From positions 1 to 64,000 of the forward strand of contig NZ_JABBNI010000004.1 in NCBI RefSeq assembly GCF_012926525.1: 64,000 nucleotides of DNA. Direction: 5' to 3'. This document shows positions 17,151 through 25,833 of the stretch, piece by piece. Below the pieces are notes generated by a model. The model was not told the DNA's origin. It was given only the letters and a program-made list of their open reading frames with translations, and made no database searches. The position numbers and the translations under genes are program-made. How positions within the stretch are numbered: the stretch's first letter is position 1; the number at the start of each line of letters is the position of its first letter. The stretch is from Clostridium muellerianum. GTDB lineage: Bacteria; Bacillota; Clostridia; Clostridiales; Clostridiaceae.

Positions 17151-17200
17151 AATAAAAGGGTTTATAAATAAAATTTAATTTTATTCATAAACCCTTTATT
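17151..17200. terminator. Bidirectional terminator between convergent genes
   Basis: AATAAAAGGGTTTATAAATAAAATT pairs with the region ending TTCATAAACCCTTTATT, a ~22-bp stem with small bulges and A/T tracts on both sides. It serves the megL gene on the plus strand and probably the azoreductase gene on the minus strand. Confidence 0.8.
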
Positions 17201-17250
17201 TTCAAAGCAATTAAAATTAATTTATATAACAAATTAACAATTTCCATATT

Positions 17251-17895
17251 TTATTGCATGTTAGATATTACCTCATCCATATCATAAACAGCTTTTTCTA
17301 TTGCTGCTTCTCGACCAATTGATGGTATATCAACACCTTCAACCATAATTTTATCAAACTTACTTATTCCTAAAAACTTAAATATATCGTGAACGTAATT
17401 TACTCCATGATTAACTTTTCCAGAAAATATTTTAGGATAAACTCCACCTGAAGATTGTATATATACCATTTCTCTTTCCTTATCTCCCAGTAACCCTTTT
17501 ACTTCATCAGGAGTTACCTTAATAACTTTATCATTAAGTATTATGCAATCAATATACATTTTAAGTCTAGCTGGAAACATTACACTCCACATAGGCGCTG
17601 CAATTACATAAACATCTGCACTTAAAAATTGATCACATAACTCATTTATCCTATCTACAGCTAATTTATCATCCTGAGATAATGCTTCATATTCTTGTCC
17701 TGAAACAAGCTCTGCTCTTGATTTAAAATATTTATAATTTAATTCAGGAATATACTCACTTGAAACATCTATTTCCATAAGTTCATAATCAGAATATTGC
17801 TCCATAACACGATTAATAAATTCTCTTCCTACAGTCTTGCTAGTAGACATTTCTTCAGGTTTTGTACTTACAGTAATATATAACAACTTTTGCAA
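17251..17895 (-). CDS. FMN-dependent NADH azoreductase / flavodoxin-fold quinone reductase
   Basis: 214 residues of the AzoR flavodoxin-like fold. The N-terminal FMN phosphate loop region is TVSTKPEEMSTSKTVGREF, the AAPMWSVMFPARLKMYIDCI block covers the flavin, and YIQSSGGVYP contacts the ring. Such enzymes reduce quinones or azo compounds with NAD(P)H and may protect from electrophile stress. It starts at TTG 17895, preceded by AAGGAGATGAT. It sits downstream of the broken histidine kinase gene on the same strand, separated by ~70 bases, with no evident functional link. Confidence 0.85.
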   Translation of the reverse strand: MQKLLYITVSTKPEEMSTSKTVGREFINRVMEQYSDYELMEIDVSSEYIPELNYKYFKSRAELVSGQEYEALSQDDKLAVDRINELCDQFLSADVYVIAAPMWSVMFPARLKMYIDCIILNDKVIKVTPDEVKGLLGDKEREMVYIQSSGGVYPKIFSGKVNHGVNYVHDIFKFLGISKFDKIMVEGVDIPSIGREAAIEKAVYDMDEVISNMQ

Positions 17896-17966
17896 TTAAA
17901 TCATCTCCTTAAGTTTATATTTATTTTTTAACTTAAGATAATAATTTATACACATTCTTTATAACT

Positions 17967-19825
17967 TTACATGAATTCAGAATATATATCTGAAAATTCA
18001 ATATTAATCCTCTCTATATTAGTCTCATAGGTGGAACTTTCTTCATTATGTTTTTCTTCTGTAATCACATCAGGAAGCTTAATAATAAATTCACTTCCCT
18101 CCCCTACTTTACTTTTAACCTGTATACTACCTCCATGCATTTCCACAAAAGATTTAACAAGGCATAAGCCTATACCCGTTCCCTCGCTATTTCTCCTTAA
18201 AGTTTTATCAACTTGTCCAAATCTTTCAAATATCATTTGTAATTTATCATCAGGTATACCTACACCTGTATCTTTTATAGAAATGCTAATACTATCATCC
18301 ATATCCATCATATTTACATATATGCTTCCTTCTGGATTAGTAAATTTAATAGAATTAGATAATAAATTAAGAATAATTCTTTCAATTTTATCTGCATCAA
18401 AATTCATTATTTTTTCTTCCACATCAGTATCAAATATAAGGTTTATTCCTTTACTTTCTACATATGATACAACAGACAAAGTAATATCTTCAACAACGCT
18501 GACTATGTTGTATCTTTTTGCATGAAGTTTAAGAAAACCTGAATCTGCCCTAGTTATATCTAATAAATTATTAATTAACTTTAAAAGCCTATAACAATTT
18601 TGTTTTACTACTTTAAGATATTTATGTTGTTTTCTACATTTTGTTCTTCATTTTTGTTAATATATATATTAAGTACCTGCACTGCAGAAAATATAACATT
18701 TAAAGGTGTTTTCAATTCATGAGATATATTTGAAAAAAACTCCGTTATCATTTTATTAAATTCACGAGTTTCATTTAGCAATTTTATGTTTTTCTCTACA
18801 TCCTTTTCAAGCTTTTCTACTTGTTTTTCTGAAGTTATATCACTTAAAATACTTAATACTGTTTGTTTTCCTTCATATATGAAATATGTGGAAGTATTTT
18901 TCACAATAACTATATCTCCATTACTTCTCATTATTTTTTCTTCAAAAACTAATCTTGTTATTTTTTTATCATATATTTGTTTAAACTTTTCCTTCACATT
19001 ATCTTTTTCATTACTAGTAGTAAAATCTAAAATTGATTTTTCATTTAAATCCTCTGTTTTTGTAAATCCAACTAGCTTTGCAGCGCTTTCATTTGTAAAT
19101 ATCACTTTATCATCACGATGAACAAAAATTGCATCTCTTGAGTTTTCAATAAGTAAATTGTAACAATCTTCATTATTGAAAAGCATTTCTTCTATGTATT
19201 TACGATGATTTTCCTGTTTACTTAATTTACTGTTCAATGTTTTAAGTTGCAAATTTTTCTGTTTTAAATTTTCCTTTTCAATTTTAACATAATGTCCCAA
19301 AGGCCAAGCTGTTAAAACAAAAACTCCAACTAAAATCAAATCATTTTCAAAATATAAATTAACTCCATTGGAAGAACCATAAACCAAATCTATTATCAAT
19401 ATTATTGCAGACGAAACTAAAGCTATACCCATTCCATATTTCATACCAGATTGTAAAGTTGATGTTATAATTAAAAATAAAAACAAAAATTTATATTGAC
19501 TTGTATAACTATTAGATAAGAAAATAGAAAATGAGAATATTATGATAAATACCATATTTTCTATAATTTGCATATTTTTTATATTTTTAGATTTAAATAT
19601 CCTTATAGAAAAAAATGACCAACTCCAATAAATTAAGAACATTAAACAAATTAACACTCCTAATTCAATTATATAAAAATAACTATCATTTTCATTAGCA
19701 ACATTATTATTATTCAAAAAAAATCCATTATAAATTACGATTCCACAGAAACATAATGAAACTAATTTAACGATAGACACTATATTATATATATTTTCTT
19801 TTCTCTTCTTATCAATATTATCCAT
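17967..19825 (-). pseudogene. Membrane PAS-type sensor histidine kinase split by a one-base frameshift
   Basis: The 5' part (to the TAG at 18608-18610) encodes ~6 membrane spans (residues ~20-190), a PAS domain (DAIFVHRDDKVIFTNESAAKLVGF) and HisKA (FFSNISHELKTPLNVIFSAVQVL). The HATPase part continues in another frame (KYLKVVKQNCYRLLKLINN.., then ILNLLSNSIKF and GIGLCLVKSF). The frames rejoin cleanly if one A is added to the A4 run at 18630-18633, restoring VEKQHKYLKVVKQNCYRLL. Either the gene is inactivated, or it slips, or the base is a sequencing error. The start is ATG 19825 or 19840. It lies downstream of agrD but behind a terminator. No response regulator is adjacent. Confidence 0.85.
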
Positions 19826-19864
19826 ACTTTTCACACCCATATAATTATTTATTATAACTCTCTA

Positions 19865-19900
19865 AAAATATAAGGATCAAAAATTTGATCCTTATATTTT
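19865..19900 (-). terminator. Terminator after agrD
   Basis: AAAATATAAGGATCAAA (19865-19880 region) and TTTGATCCTTATATTTT (19884-19900) form a ~16-bp perfect stem. On the minus strand a TTTTTAGA tail follows. It starts five bases past the agrD stop and separates the agr genes from the histidine kinase gene. Confidence 0.8.
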
Positions 19901-19905
19901 AAATG

Positions 19906-20043
19906 TTATTTTTCCCTAAGGCATTTTGGCTCCTTAGGTTGATAGAACCCTGTGTAACATGCTGATGCTGATGTTGAACGCGCAAGGGATTTAAGTACTT
20001 TTGCACTTAAATTTGCAACAACCTTTTCTAAACCTTTTTTCAT
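19906..20043 (-). CDS. agrD: AgrD-type autoinducing peptide precursor (45 aa)
   Basis: An unannotated-sized gene directly downstream of agrB (4-base gap). The three AgrD parts are present. Residues 1-24 (MKKGLEKVVANLSAKVLKSL) form an amphipathic leader. The core is around SASACYTGFYQ, where Cys29 would form a thiolactone ring with the C-terminal residue released by AgrB. The tail PKEPKCLREK is charged and proline-containing, as in other AgrDs. A ring of CYTGF or CYTGFY is my guess; the exact mature peptide needs mass data. The ATG at 20043 has GAGGAAGTGAGC upstream. The product is processed and exported as a quorum-sensing signal. Confidence 0.88.
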   Translation of the reverse strand: MKKGLEKVVANLSAKVLKSLARSTSASACYTGFYQPKEPKCLREK

Positions 20044-20047
20044 ATGC

Positions 20048-20701
20048 TCACTTCCTCGCAAAATTTTTTAAAATATTATCTATTTTAGTTAATATTTTAT
20101 GCCCTTCATTGGTAAGTGTAAATGACTGCCAAACAGCACCTACACATATACACATAATGCTGTTTAATAAAAATACATTACTATATTTAAAATAAAAAAT
20201 TAATATTACAAATATAATTATAGACAAAATATTAAGTATTAATATAGATTTCCTTTTAAAACGTTTTTTAGTTTCCATTTTAACAATAGGTTTAGCAATA
20301 CTATCCACAGGAGCAAGTTTATAAACTATATAATATGAAAATATTAAACTTATTACACTAAAAAAAACTATATAATATAAATTGAACATCCAGTATATCT
20401 TATGAATAATTAAACTAAATCCTACACACACAGTTATTCCAACAATAGTACATCTACCTGGAGAACTAGCATGAACTCCTCCAGAGTATTTTCTTAATAT
20501 GCAAATAACAAAGAAGATAATAAACACTTCTATCAACATATTAAATACAATTCCAAATAACATAATCCATAAAATTGACCAGAAAATCTGTAGCAAACAA
20601 AATGCTCCATACGCCATAATTTCTTCTGAATCCTTGTCCAATTTTAAAGTTCTAGCAATCTTATATCCTATTTTATTTGATAAACTTTCAGTTAAAAACA
20701 T
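20048..20701 (-). CDS. agrB: AgrB-type membrane endopeptidase
   Basis: 217 residues counting from ATG 20701 (MFLTESLSNKIGYKIA), which has GGAAGAGGA upstream. With this start the catalytic pair falls at His77 and Cys84 (GGVHASSPGRC), the same spacing and numbering as known AgrB enzymes. About five or six spans follow. AgrB cuts the AgrD tail and forms the thiolactone of the autoinducing peptide. Its start overlaps the sensor-like gene upstream by 14 bases and agrD follows after four bases, so this is one operon. No adjacent intact agrC or agrA is present. Confidence 0.93.
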   Translation of the reverse strand: MFLTESLSNKIGYKIARTLKLDKDSEEIMAYGAFCLLQIFWSILWIMLFGIVFNMLIEVFIIFFVICILRKYSGGVHASSPGRCTIVGITVCVGFSLIIHKIYWMFNLYYIVFFSVISLIFSYYIVYKLAPVDSIAKPIVKMETKKRFKRKSILILNILSIIIFVILIFYFKYSNVFLLNSIMCICVGAVWQSFTLTNEGHKILTKIDNILKNFARK

Positions 20702-21167
20702 TTTTACAATCCTCTTCCTTATTTTTATACACAAATATGTAAAGTAAGTAAATAAAACATATAAACAGTACTAAAGAAGGCATCATATACAAACTTTTCA
20801 TTAATGGATGATTTATCATAATTTGTATATTTATTTTTAGATAATCATTTAATATAAATAAATTTATCCATTCACAAATTAATAATACTATCGTCCCACT
20901 CAATATAGAAGATATAGATTTATCAATAGGTATTTTATTTATTAAAATGTTTATTATAATATAAAATATAATAATTACAATAGTGTGAACTCCAAAATGA
21001 ATAGGAAGCTTTCTTACTAAATAAACTGTTATTGCAAAAAGAATACTTGATACAAAATACGATTTTTTATTTATTTTTTTCCTGGCAAATAAATAGCTTA
21101 TAAAAATATATAAAAGAGACTCAGGAATACCTCTTAAAAAAACTTCCAATAGAGATACTTGTATCAT
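20688..21167 (-). CDS. AgrC-like membrane sensor domain without a kinase
   Basis: 159 residues, nearly all membrane: five to six hydrophobic segments (~8-25, ~35-53, ~57-80, ~84-105, ~122-150). The opening (SLLEVFLRGIPESLLYIFISYLF) and the middle (LVRKLPIHFGVHTIVIIIFY) resemble the N-terminal peptide-sensing region of AgrC/GHKL-type receptor kinases. However, the protein ends after the last span with KNKEEDCKNVFN; there is no HisKA or HATPase. Its stop overlaps the agrB start. A frameshifted paralogue lies just upstream. It may bind the peptide signal, help AgrB, or act as a decoy. The start ATG 21167 has GAGGAAGG at a rather long spacing. Confidence 0.7.
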   Translation of the reverse strand: MIQVSLLEVFLRGIPESLLYIFISYLFARKKINKKSYFVSSILFAITVYLVRKLPIHFGVHTIVIIIFYIIINILINKIPIDKSISSILSGTIVLLICEWINLFILNDYLKINIQIMINHPLMKSLYMMPSLVLFICFIYLLYIFVYKNKEEDCKNVFN

Positions 21168-21290
21168 AATTTTATTAATCCTTCCTCATATAGAATTTAT
21201 AATAATTATAACATTATTTGTACATAAAAGGAATAATATAGCGATATTATAATTAAAAAATCACTTCTATATAATTTTTTAAATTAAATT

Positions 21291-21832
21291 TTAGTAATCA
21301 AATATGATAACGCCTATTTTAATTCCATCATTATCATAATTAATGCCATACATTCTGCAAAAAACGGATATTATGTAGGTAATTTTTTCAATTTTACATA
21401 TTGCTACATAAAGTAATGCTACTAAGCTATTAAATAATATTAAGGAGGGTGCAAGATATAAAACTTTCTTTACTGGATTTCTCAGAACTGCGTATACATC
21501 AATACTTAACCAATGTAATACAGAAAAATTTATCACTTTACAAATTGATAGTATTATAAATTCTATTAATATACAAAATATTGATTTATTAATGGATATT
21601 TTGTTTATTAAAATAGATACTACAATATAAACTGTAATAAGAATAGTAGTATATACACGGAAATGAATAGGAAGAAATCGCCCCACATAAGTAGCTATTA
21701 CACAAATCATACTTGATATAAAATATGCTTTTTTATCAATACTTTTTTTGTAAATAACAAGCTTGTAAAAATAATTATAAATGATTCAGGAACAGTTCTA
21801 AAAAAAAATTCTAAAACAGATATTTTTAACAT
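21291..21832 (-). pseudogene. Second AgrC-like sensor domain gene, frameshifted
   Basis: The 5' part (MLKISVLEFFFRTVPESFIIIFTSLLFTKK) from ATG 21832 (AAAGGAGAA upstream) and the 3' part (YFISSMICVIATYVGRFLPIHFRVYTTI.. to the stop at 21291) lie in different frames. Adding one A to the A7 run (T7 at 21743-21749 on the plus strand) joins them as TKKSIDKKAYFISS, closely matching the paralogue's ARKKINKKSYFVSS. Two ATGs in the downstream part make internal re-initiation possible. The intact product would be ~180 residues with five to six spans and a longer tail than its neighbour. Confidence 0.8.
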
Positions 21833-21948
21833 ACGAACACATTCTCCTTTTTGATACAACTTATTGTAATTAATATATATTTTATACATTAAAGTAATAT
21901 TTATCCTATTGCATACTACTATTATACATAATAATTTTTTTATATGCA

Positions 21949-21996
21949 AATAAAGCTATGAAATTAAGATATTAATCTACATTTCATAGCTTTATT
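21949..21996 (-). terminator. Terminator between the nfn and agr regions
   Basis: AATAAAGCTATGAAAT (21949-21964) and ATTTCATAGCTTTATT (21981-21996) form a perfect 16-bp stem. It lies 34 bases past the stop of the nfnB-type gene and upstream of the sensor paralogue, insulating both. Confidence 0.75.
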
Positions 21997-22029
21997 CACT
22001 TCAAGATACCCTACAAACCTTTCAAATCA

Positions 22030-23418
22030 CTATTTACTTAAATATTCATGAATAGCCTTAGCAGCTTTTTTTCCAGCTCCCATAGCAAGTATAACTGTTG
22101 CAGCTCCTGTTACAGCATCTCCACCAGCATATACTGCTTCTCTTGAAGTTAAACCAGTTTCTTCTTGTGCTACTATACATTTTCTCTTATTAATTTCTAA
22201 TCCTTCAGTAGTTGAAGATATTAATGGATTTGGTGATGTTCCAAGAGACATTATTACAGTATCTACTTCCATTACAAACTCTGAATTTGCAATTTCTACT
22301 GGTCTTCTTCTTCCTGATGCATCTGGTTCTCCAAGTTCCATCTTCACACATTTCATTCCTTTAACCCAGCCATTTTCATCTCCTACTATTTCTACTGGAT
22401 TCGTAAGAAGATCGAAAATTATGCCTTCTTCTTTTGCATGATGTACTTCTTCTACTCTAGCTGGAAGTTCTGATTCTGATCTTCTATAAACTATGTGTAC
22501 TTCTGCTCCTAATCTTAATGCTGTTCTTGCAGCATCCATAGCAACATTTCCTCCACCTACTACAGCAACTTTTTTACCTGCTTTTATAGGTGTATCATAA
22601 TCTTCTTTAAATGCTTTCATTAAGTTATTTCTTGTTAAAAATTCATTTGCTGAGAATACTCCATTTAAATTTTCTCCTGGGATTCCCATGAATTTTGGTA
22701 GTCCTGCACCTGAACCTATGAATACAGCATCAAATCCTTCTTCATTTACAAGTTCATCTATAGTTACAGTTCTTCCTACAATTACGTTAGTTTCTATTCT
22801 AACGCCTAACTTTTTAACATTTTCTACTTCATGTTTAACTACAGTTTCTTTTGGAAGTCTGAATTCTGGAATTCCATAAACTAAAACTCCACCTGCCTCA
22901 TGTAAAGCTTCAAATATAGTTACATCATGACCTAATTTAGCTAAATCACCTGCACAAGTAAGTCCTGCTGGACCACTTCCTATAACTGCAACTTTTTTAC
23001 CAGTACTAGATTGCTTTTCTGATAAATCTACATTGTTTTCTCTTGAGAAGTCTGCTACAAATCTTTCAAGTTTTCCTATAGATACAGCTTCTCCCTTTAT
23101 TCCAAGCACACATTTTCCTTCGCATTGGCTTTCTTGAGGACATACTCTTCCACAGACCGCAGGAAGTGCACTGGATTTAGCTATAACTTTAGCAGCCTCC
23201 TCAAGTTCTCCTTTTTTAACATGTTCTATAAAACCAGGTATATCTATTGATACTGGACACTGTGACACACACATAGGTTTTTTACAATTTAAACATCTCT
23301 CAGCTTCTTTTACAGCTTCTTCTTTATTATATCCTAAACAAACTTCTTCGAAATTTGCAGCTCTTACTTTTGGTTCTTGTTCTCTTACTGGTACTTTTTT
23401 CATTCTATCATTACTCAT
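22030..23418 (-). CDS. nfnB: NfnB-type subunit: bifurcating NADH/ferredoxin:NADP+ oxidoreductase (GltA-like)
   Basis: 462 residues. The N-terminal iron-sulfur region has CLNCKKPMCVSQCP and CGRVCPQESQCEGKCVLG (residues ~42-108). Two Rossmann folds follow: FAD site VAVIGSGPAGLTCAGDLAKLG (~144) and NAD(P) site VAVVGGGNVAMDAARTALRLG (~286). It closes with YAGGDAVTGAATVILAMGAGK. The size and the partner upstream (FAD/ferredoxin-reductase subunit) indicate NfnAB/sulfide-dehydrogenase type rather than true glutamate synthase, because no large GltB subunit is present. It produces NADPH from NADH and reduced ferredoxin. Its ATG overlaps the stop codon of the partner gene. Confidence 0.88.
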   Translation of the reverse strand: MSNDRMKKVPVREQEPKVRAANFEEVCLGYNKEEAVKEAERCLNCKKPMCVSQCPVSIDIPGFIEHVKKGELEEAAKVIAKSSALPAVCGRVCPQESQCEGKCVLGIKGEAVSIGKLERFVADFSRENNVDLSEKQSSTGKKVAVIGSGPAGLTCAGDLAKLGHDVTIFEALHEAGGVLVYGIPEFRLPKETVVKHEVENVKKLGVRIETNVIVGRTVTIDELVNEEGFDAVFIGSGAGLPKFMGIPGENLNGVFSANEFLTRNNLMKAFKEDYDTPIKAGKKVAVVGGGNVAMDAARTALRLGAEVHIVYRRSESELPARVEEVHHAKEEGIIFDLLTNPVEIVGDENGWVKGMKCVKMELGEPDASGRRRPVEIANSEFVMEVDTVIMSLGTSPNPLISSTTEGLEINKRKCIVAQEETGLTSREAVYAGGDAVTGAATVILAMGAGKKAAKAIHEYLSK

Positions 23419-24299
23419 TATTTGTTGCCTCCTTTACAGCTGCAAGTGTGTCCTTCTTCTTTTTCTTTTGCAATAAGCTTTCTACCTTCTTCACTCTTAT
23501 AAAGAGTTTGTCTTCTCATAGCTTCATCAAAATTAACTAAATGGCCATCAAATTCTGGACCATCTACACAAGTAAATTTGACTTCATCTCCTACACTAAC
23601 TCTGCAAGCTCCACACATTCCTGTACCGTCTACCATTAACATATTTAGACTTACTATAGTTTTAATACCATATTCAGCTGTAAGTTTGCATACGAATTTC
23701 ATCATAATCATTGGTCCTATAGCAACAACCTCATCAAACTTATTTCCACCATCTATAAGTTCTTTTAAAAGATTTGTTACAAGACCCTTATAGCCTGCTG
23801 ATCCATCATCTGTACAAATATGTACATTAGCTCCAATGGATTCCATTTCTTTTACATATAATAAATGATCCTTTGTTTTTCCACCAATAATTACATCTAC
23901 TTCTACACCTTTAGCTCTTAACCATTTAACTTGTGGATATACTGGTGCTGAACCTACTCCACCCGCTACAAACATAATTCTTTTTTTCTTTAAAGTTTCT
24001 AAATCTTCATGTACGAATTCTGATGGCTGACCTAGTGGGCCTACGAAATCTGCTAAGTATTCTCCAGAACGCATGTCATACAACTTATTAGTTGAACTTC
24101 CTACTGCTTGAATTACTATAGTTACTGTCCCTTTCTCTTCATCATAATCCGCAATTGTTAAAGGTATTCTTTCTCCCTTTTCATCAATTCTAATTATAAT
24201 AAATTGTCCTGGTTTAGCTGATTTTGCAACTCTTGGTGCTTCTATTTCCATTAGAAAAATATTTGGTGCCAGTTCTTTTCTTTCTACGATTTTATACAT
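23418..24299 (-). CDS. nfnA: NfnA-type FAD/[2Fe-2S] subunit (ferredoxin-NADP reductase-like)
   Basis: 293 residues of the dihydroorotate-dehydrogenase electron-transfer subunit fold. The FAD domain (~1-95) has GQFIIIRIDEKGERIPLTIAD; the NAD domain (~105-230) has MFVAGGVGSAPVYPQVKWL. The [2Fe-2S] cluster ligands are in CGACRVSVGDEVKFTC(V) and the flavin-gating region is GPEFDGHLVNFDEA. A Cys-rich tail (HTCSCKGG) ends the protein. It starts at ATG 24299 after GGGGGT. It is the partner of the 462-residue subunit encoded directly downstream; together they interconvert NADH, ferredoxin and NADPH. Confidence 0.88.
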   Translation of the reverse strand: MYKIVERKELAPNIFLMEIEAPRVAKSAKPGQFIIIRIDEKGERIPLTIADYDEEKGTVTIVIQAVGSSTNKLYDMRSGEYLADFVGPLGQPSEFVHEDLETLKKKRIMFVAGGVGSAPVYPQVKWLRAKGVEVDVIIGGKTKDHLLYVKEMESIGANVHICTDDGSAGYKGLVTNLLKELIDGGNKFDEVVAIGPMIMMKFVCKLTAEYGIKTIVSLNMLMVDGTGMCGACRVSVGDEVKFTCVDGPEFDGHLVNFDEAMRRQTLYKSEEGRKLIAKEKEEGHTCSCKGGNK

Positions 24300-24370
24300 T
24301 TTTTACCCCCATATTTAAATTTTGCATTAGTAAAGCCAAAAATATTGTCCTTAAATAAATTCTATTAAAA

Positions 24371-24412
24371 AAATCCCAAAAATGCAATGAAATTATTCCA
24401 CTTTTGAGATTT
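24371..24412 (-). terminator. Terminator of the alcohol dehydrogenase gene
   Basis: AAATCCCAAAAATG pairs with CACTTTTGAGATTT (two mismatches); the minus strand continues with seven Ts. It lies ~45 bases past the dehydrogenase stop and upstream of nfnA. Confidence 0.75.
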
Positions 24413-24458
24413 AATTTATTACTCATTCTAGATATCTTTAATTTTGCTACACTCGTAA

Positions 24459-25625
24459 TTAAAAGTTAACTTTATCTCCAGTAAATGTGCACTGGAATAA
24501 CTTCTTCATTTCTTCTTCAGTTATAGATCTTGGATTTGATCCAGTACATGCATCTAATATTGCATTATGCGCTATAAAATCTAAGTTTGCATTAAAGTCT
24601 TCTTCTGTTACACCATATTCTTTTAATGTTAGTGGTATATCCATTTTCTTGTTCATTTCTTGTATCATAGAAGTTAATGAATCTACTAATTCATCATCAG
24701 TATTTCCTGCTAAACCTAAAGTTTTAGCTATAGTTGCATATCTATCTTTGCATGCTTTCTTATTAAAATCTATTACATAAGGAAGGAATATTGCATTTGC
24801 ACATCCATGAGGAATATGGAATACTGCACCTGTTTTATGTGCCATACTATGAGTAATTCCAAGTAATGCATTTGAGAATGCCATTCCTGCTAAACATTGA
24901 GCTATATGCATTTCGTCTCTTGCTTCTTTATCTCCATCATATGATTTTAATAAACTATCCTTTACCATAACTATAGCTTGCATTGCAAGAGGATCTGAGA
25001 AATATGATCTTAATCCTGCTACATAAGCTTCTATTGCATGAGTTAAAGCATCCATACCTGTATGAGCAGTTAATTTTGCAGGCATTGTTTGTGCAAGAGC
25101 TGGATCTATTATAGCTACATCTGGTGTTAAATTAAAATCAGCCAAAGGATATTTTATTTTAGCTTTATAATCAGTTATAACTGAGAAAGCAGTAACTTCT
25201 GTAGCTGTTCCACTTGTAGATGGTATAGCAACAAATTTAGCTTTTTGTCTTAAATCTGGTATTCCAAAAGGAACAACTGCTTGCTCAAAAGTAAATTCTG
25301 GGTATTCATAGAATATCCACATAGCTTTAGCAGCATCTATTGGTGATCCTCCACCTATGGATACTATCCAATCAGGCTCAAAATCTCTCATAATTTCTGC
25401 ACCCTTCATAACAGTTTCAACTGATGGATCTGGCTCAACACCTTCTATTAATTTTATTTCCATTCCTGCTTCTTTTAAATATTCTTCAACCTTATCTAGG
25501 AAACCAAATTTTTTCATTGATCCCCCACCAACAACAATTATAGCTTTCTTACCTTTTAAAGTTTTTAAAGTTTCTAAAGTATTTTCTCCGAAATAAATAT
25601 CTCTTGGTAATGTAAATCTTGACAT
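24459..25625 (-). CDS. Iron-containing alcohol dehydrogenase under sigma-54 control
   Basis: 388 residues of the iron-dependent alcohol dehydrogenase family. The cofactor region is IIVVGGGSMKKFGFLDK (~31-47) with SIGGGSPIDAAKAMW (~88-103) and PSTSGTATEV (~142). Metal ligands are in TGMDALTHAIEAYV and HSMAHKTGAVFHIPHG. It is only distantly similar to the other dehydrogenase at 12076-13239 and closer to the AdhE C-terminal and Fe-ADH group. It starts at ATG 25625 after AGGAGG. A -24/-12 promoter (25697-25713) and an upstream palindrome (25752-25792) sit between it and a sigma-54 activator gene, so it is very probably switched on by that activator. It probably reduces acetaldehyde or longer aldehydes to alcohols. 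Confidence 0.9.
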   Translation of the reverse strand: MSRFTLPRDIYFGENTLETLKTLKGKKAIIVVGGGSMKKFGFLDKVEEYLKEAGMEIKLIEGVEPDPSVETVMKGAEIMRDFEPDWIVSIGGGSPIDAAKAMWIFYEYPEFTFEQAVVPFGIPDLRQKAKFVAIPSTSGTATEVTAFSVITDYKAKIKYPLADFNLTPDVAIIDPALAQTMPAKLTAHTGMDALTHAIEAYVAGLRSYFSDPLAMQAIVMVKDSLLKSYDGDKEARDEMHIAQCLAGMAFSNALLGITHSMAHKTGAVFHIPHGCANAIFLPYVIDFNKKACKDRYATIAKTLGLAGNTDDELVDSLTSMIQEMNKKMDIPLTLKEYGVTEEDFNANLDFIAHNAILDACTGSNPRSITEEEMKKLFQCTFTGDKVNF

Positions 25626-25696
25626 TTTTATTCCTCCTAAACTATAGTCTACTTAAAAATTTTAATACCTATGAATTTGTTTACATTAATATTATT

Positions 25697-25713
25697 AGCA
25701 AAACTTATGCCAA
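25697..25713 (-). promoter_or_regulatory. Sigma-54 promoter of the alcohol dehydrogenase gene
   Basis: On the minus strand, TTGGCAT-AAGTT-TTGCT is a near-consensus -24/-12 element, ending ~72 bases upstream of the ATG at 25625. The GG and GC dinucleotides are correctly ten bases apart. Confidence 0.85.
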
Positions 25714-25751
25714 TTATCAAATCGCCATTTTATAATATTTTAACAAAGTTT

Positions 25752-25792
25752 AATCTCAAAAGCGAGATTTTTTTATCTCACTTTTGAGATTA
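25752..25792. promoter_or_regulatory. Palindrome, likely upstream activator site for the sigma-54 regulator
   Basis: AATCTCAAAAGCGAGA.. and ..TCTCACTTTTGAGATT form an inverted repeat with one internal difference, ~40 bases upstream of the -24 element. No U-tract follows on the minus strand, so it fits an enhancer site better than a terminator, although it also lies just past the activator gene's stop. Confidence 0.6.
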
Positions 25793-25833
25793 TGGTTATA
25801 TTTTTCACAATTTGAGAGGAATAATCTTACATT

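Noticed and set aside
17967-18479. Independent HATPase-only protein
   Set aside because: The frame continues upstream through the second half of the HisKA region without a ribosome site at the TTG, and joins the kinase gene by a one-base change, so it is the tail of a broken kinase.
21707-21949. Upstream extension of the sensor-like frame to 21949
   Set aside because: The extra residues precede a strong ribosome site and ATG at 21832 and do not match the paralogue; the frame is open by chance.
22030-23418. Glutamate synthase small subunit (gltD)
   Set aside because: The sequence is of that fold, but no large subunit is present and the partner is an NfnA-type FAD/2Fe-2S protein, so the bifurcating transhydrogenase call fits better.
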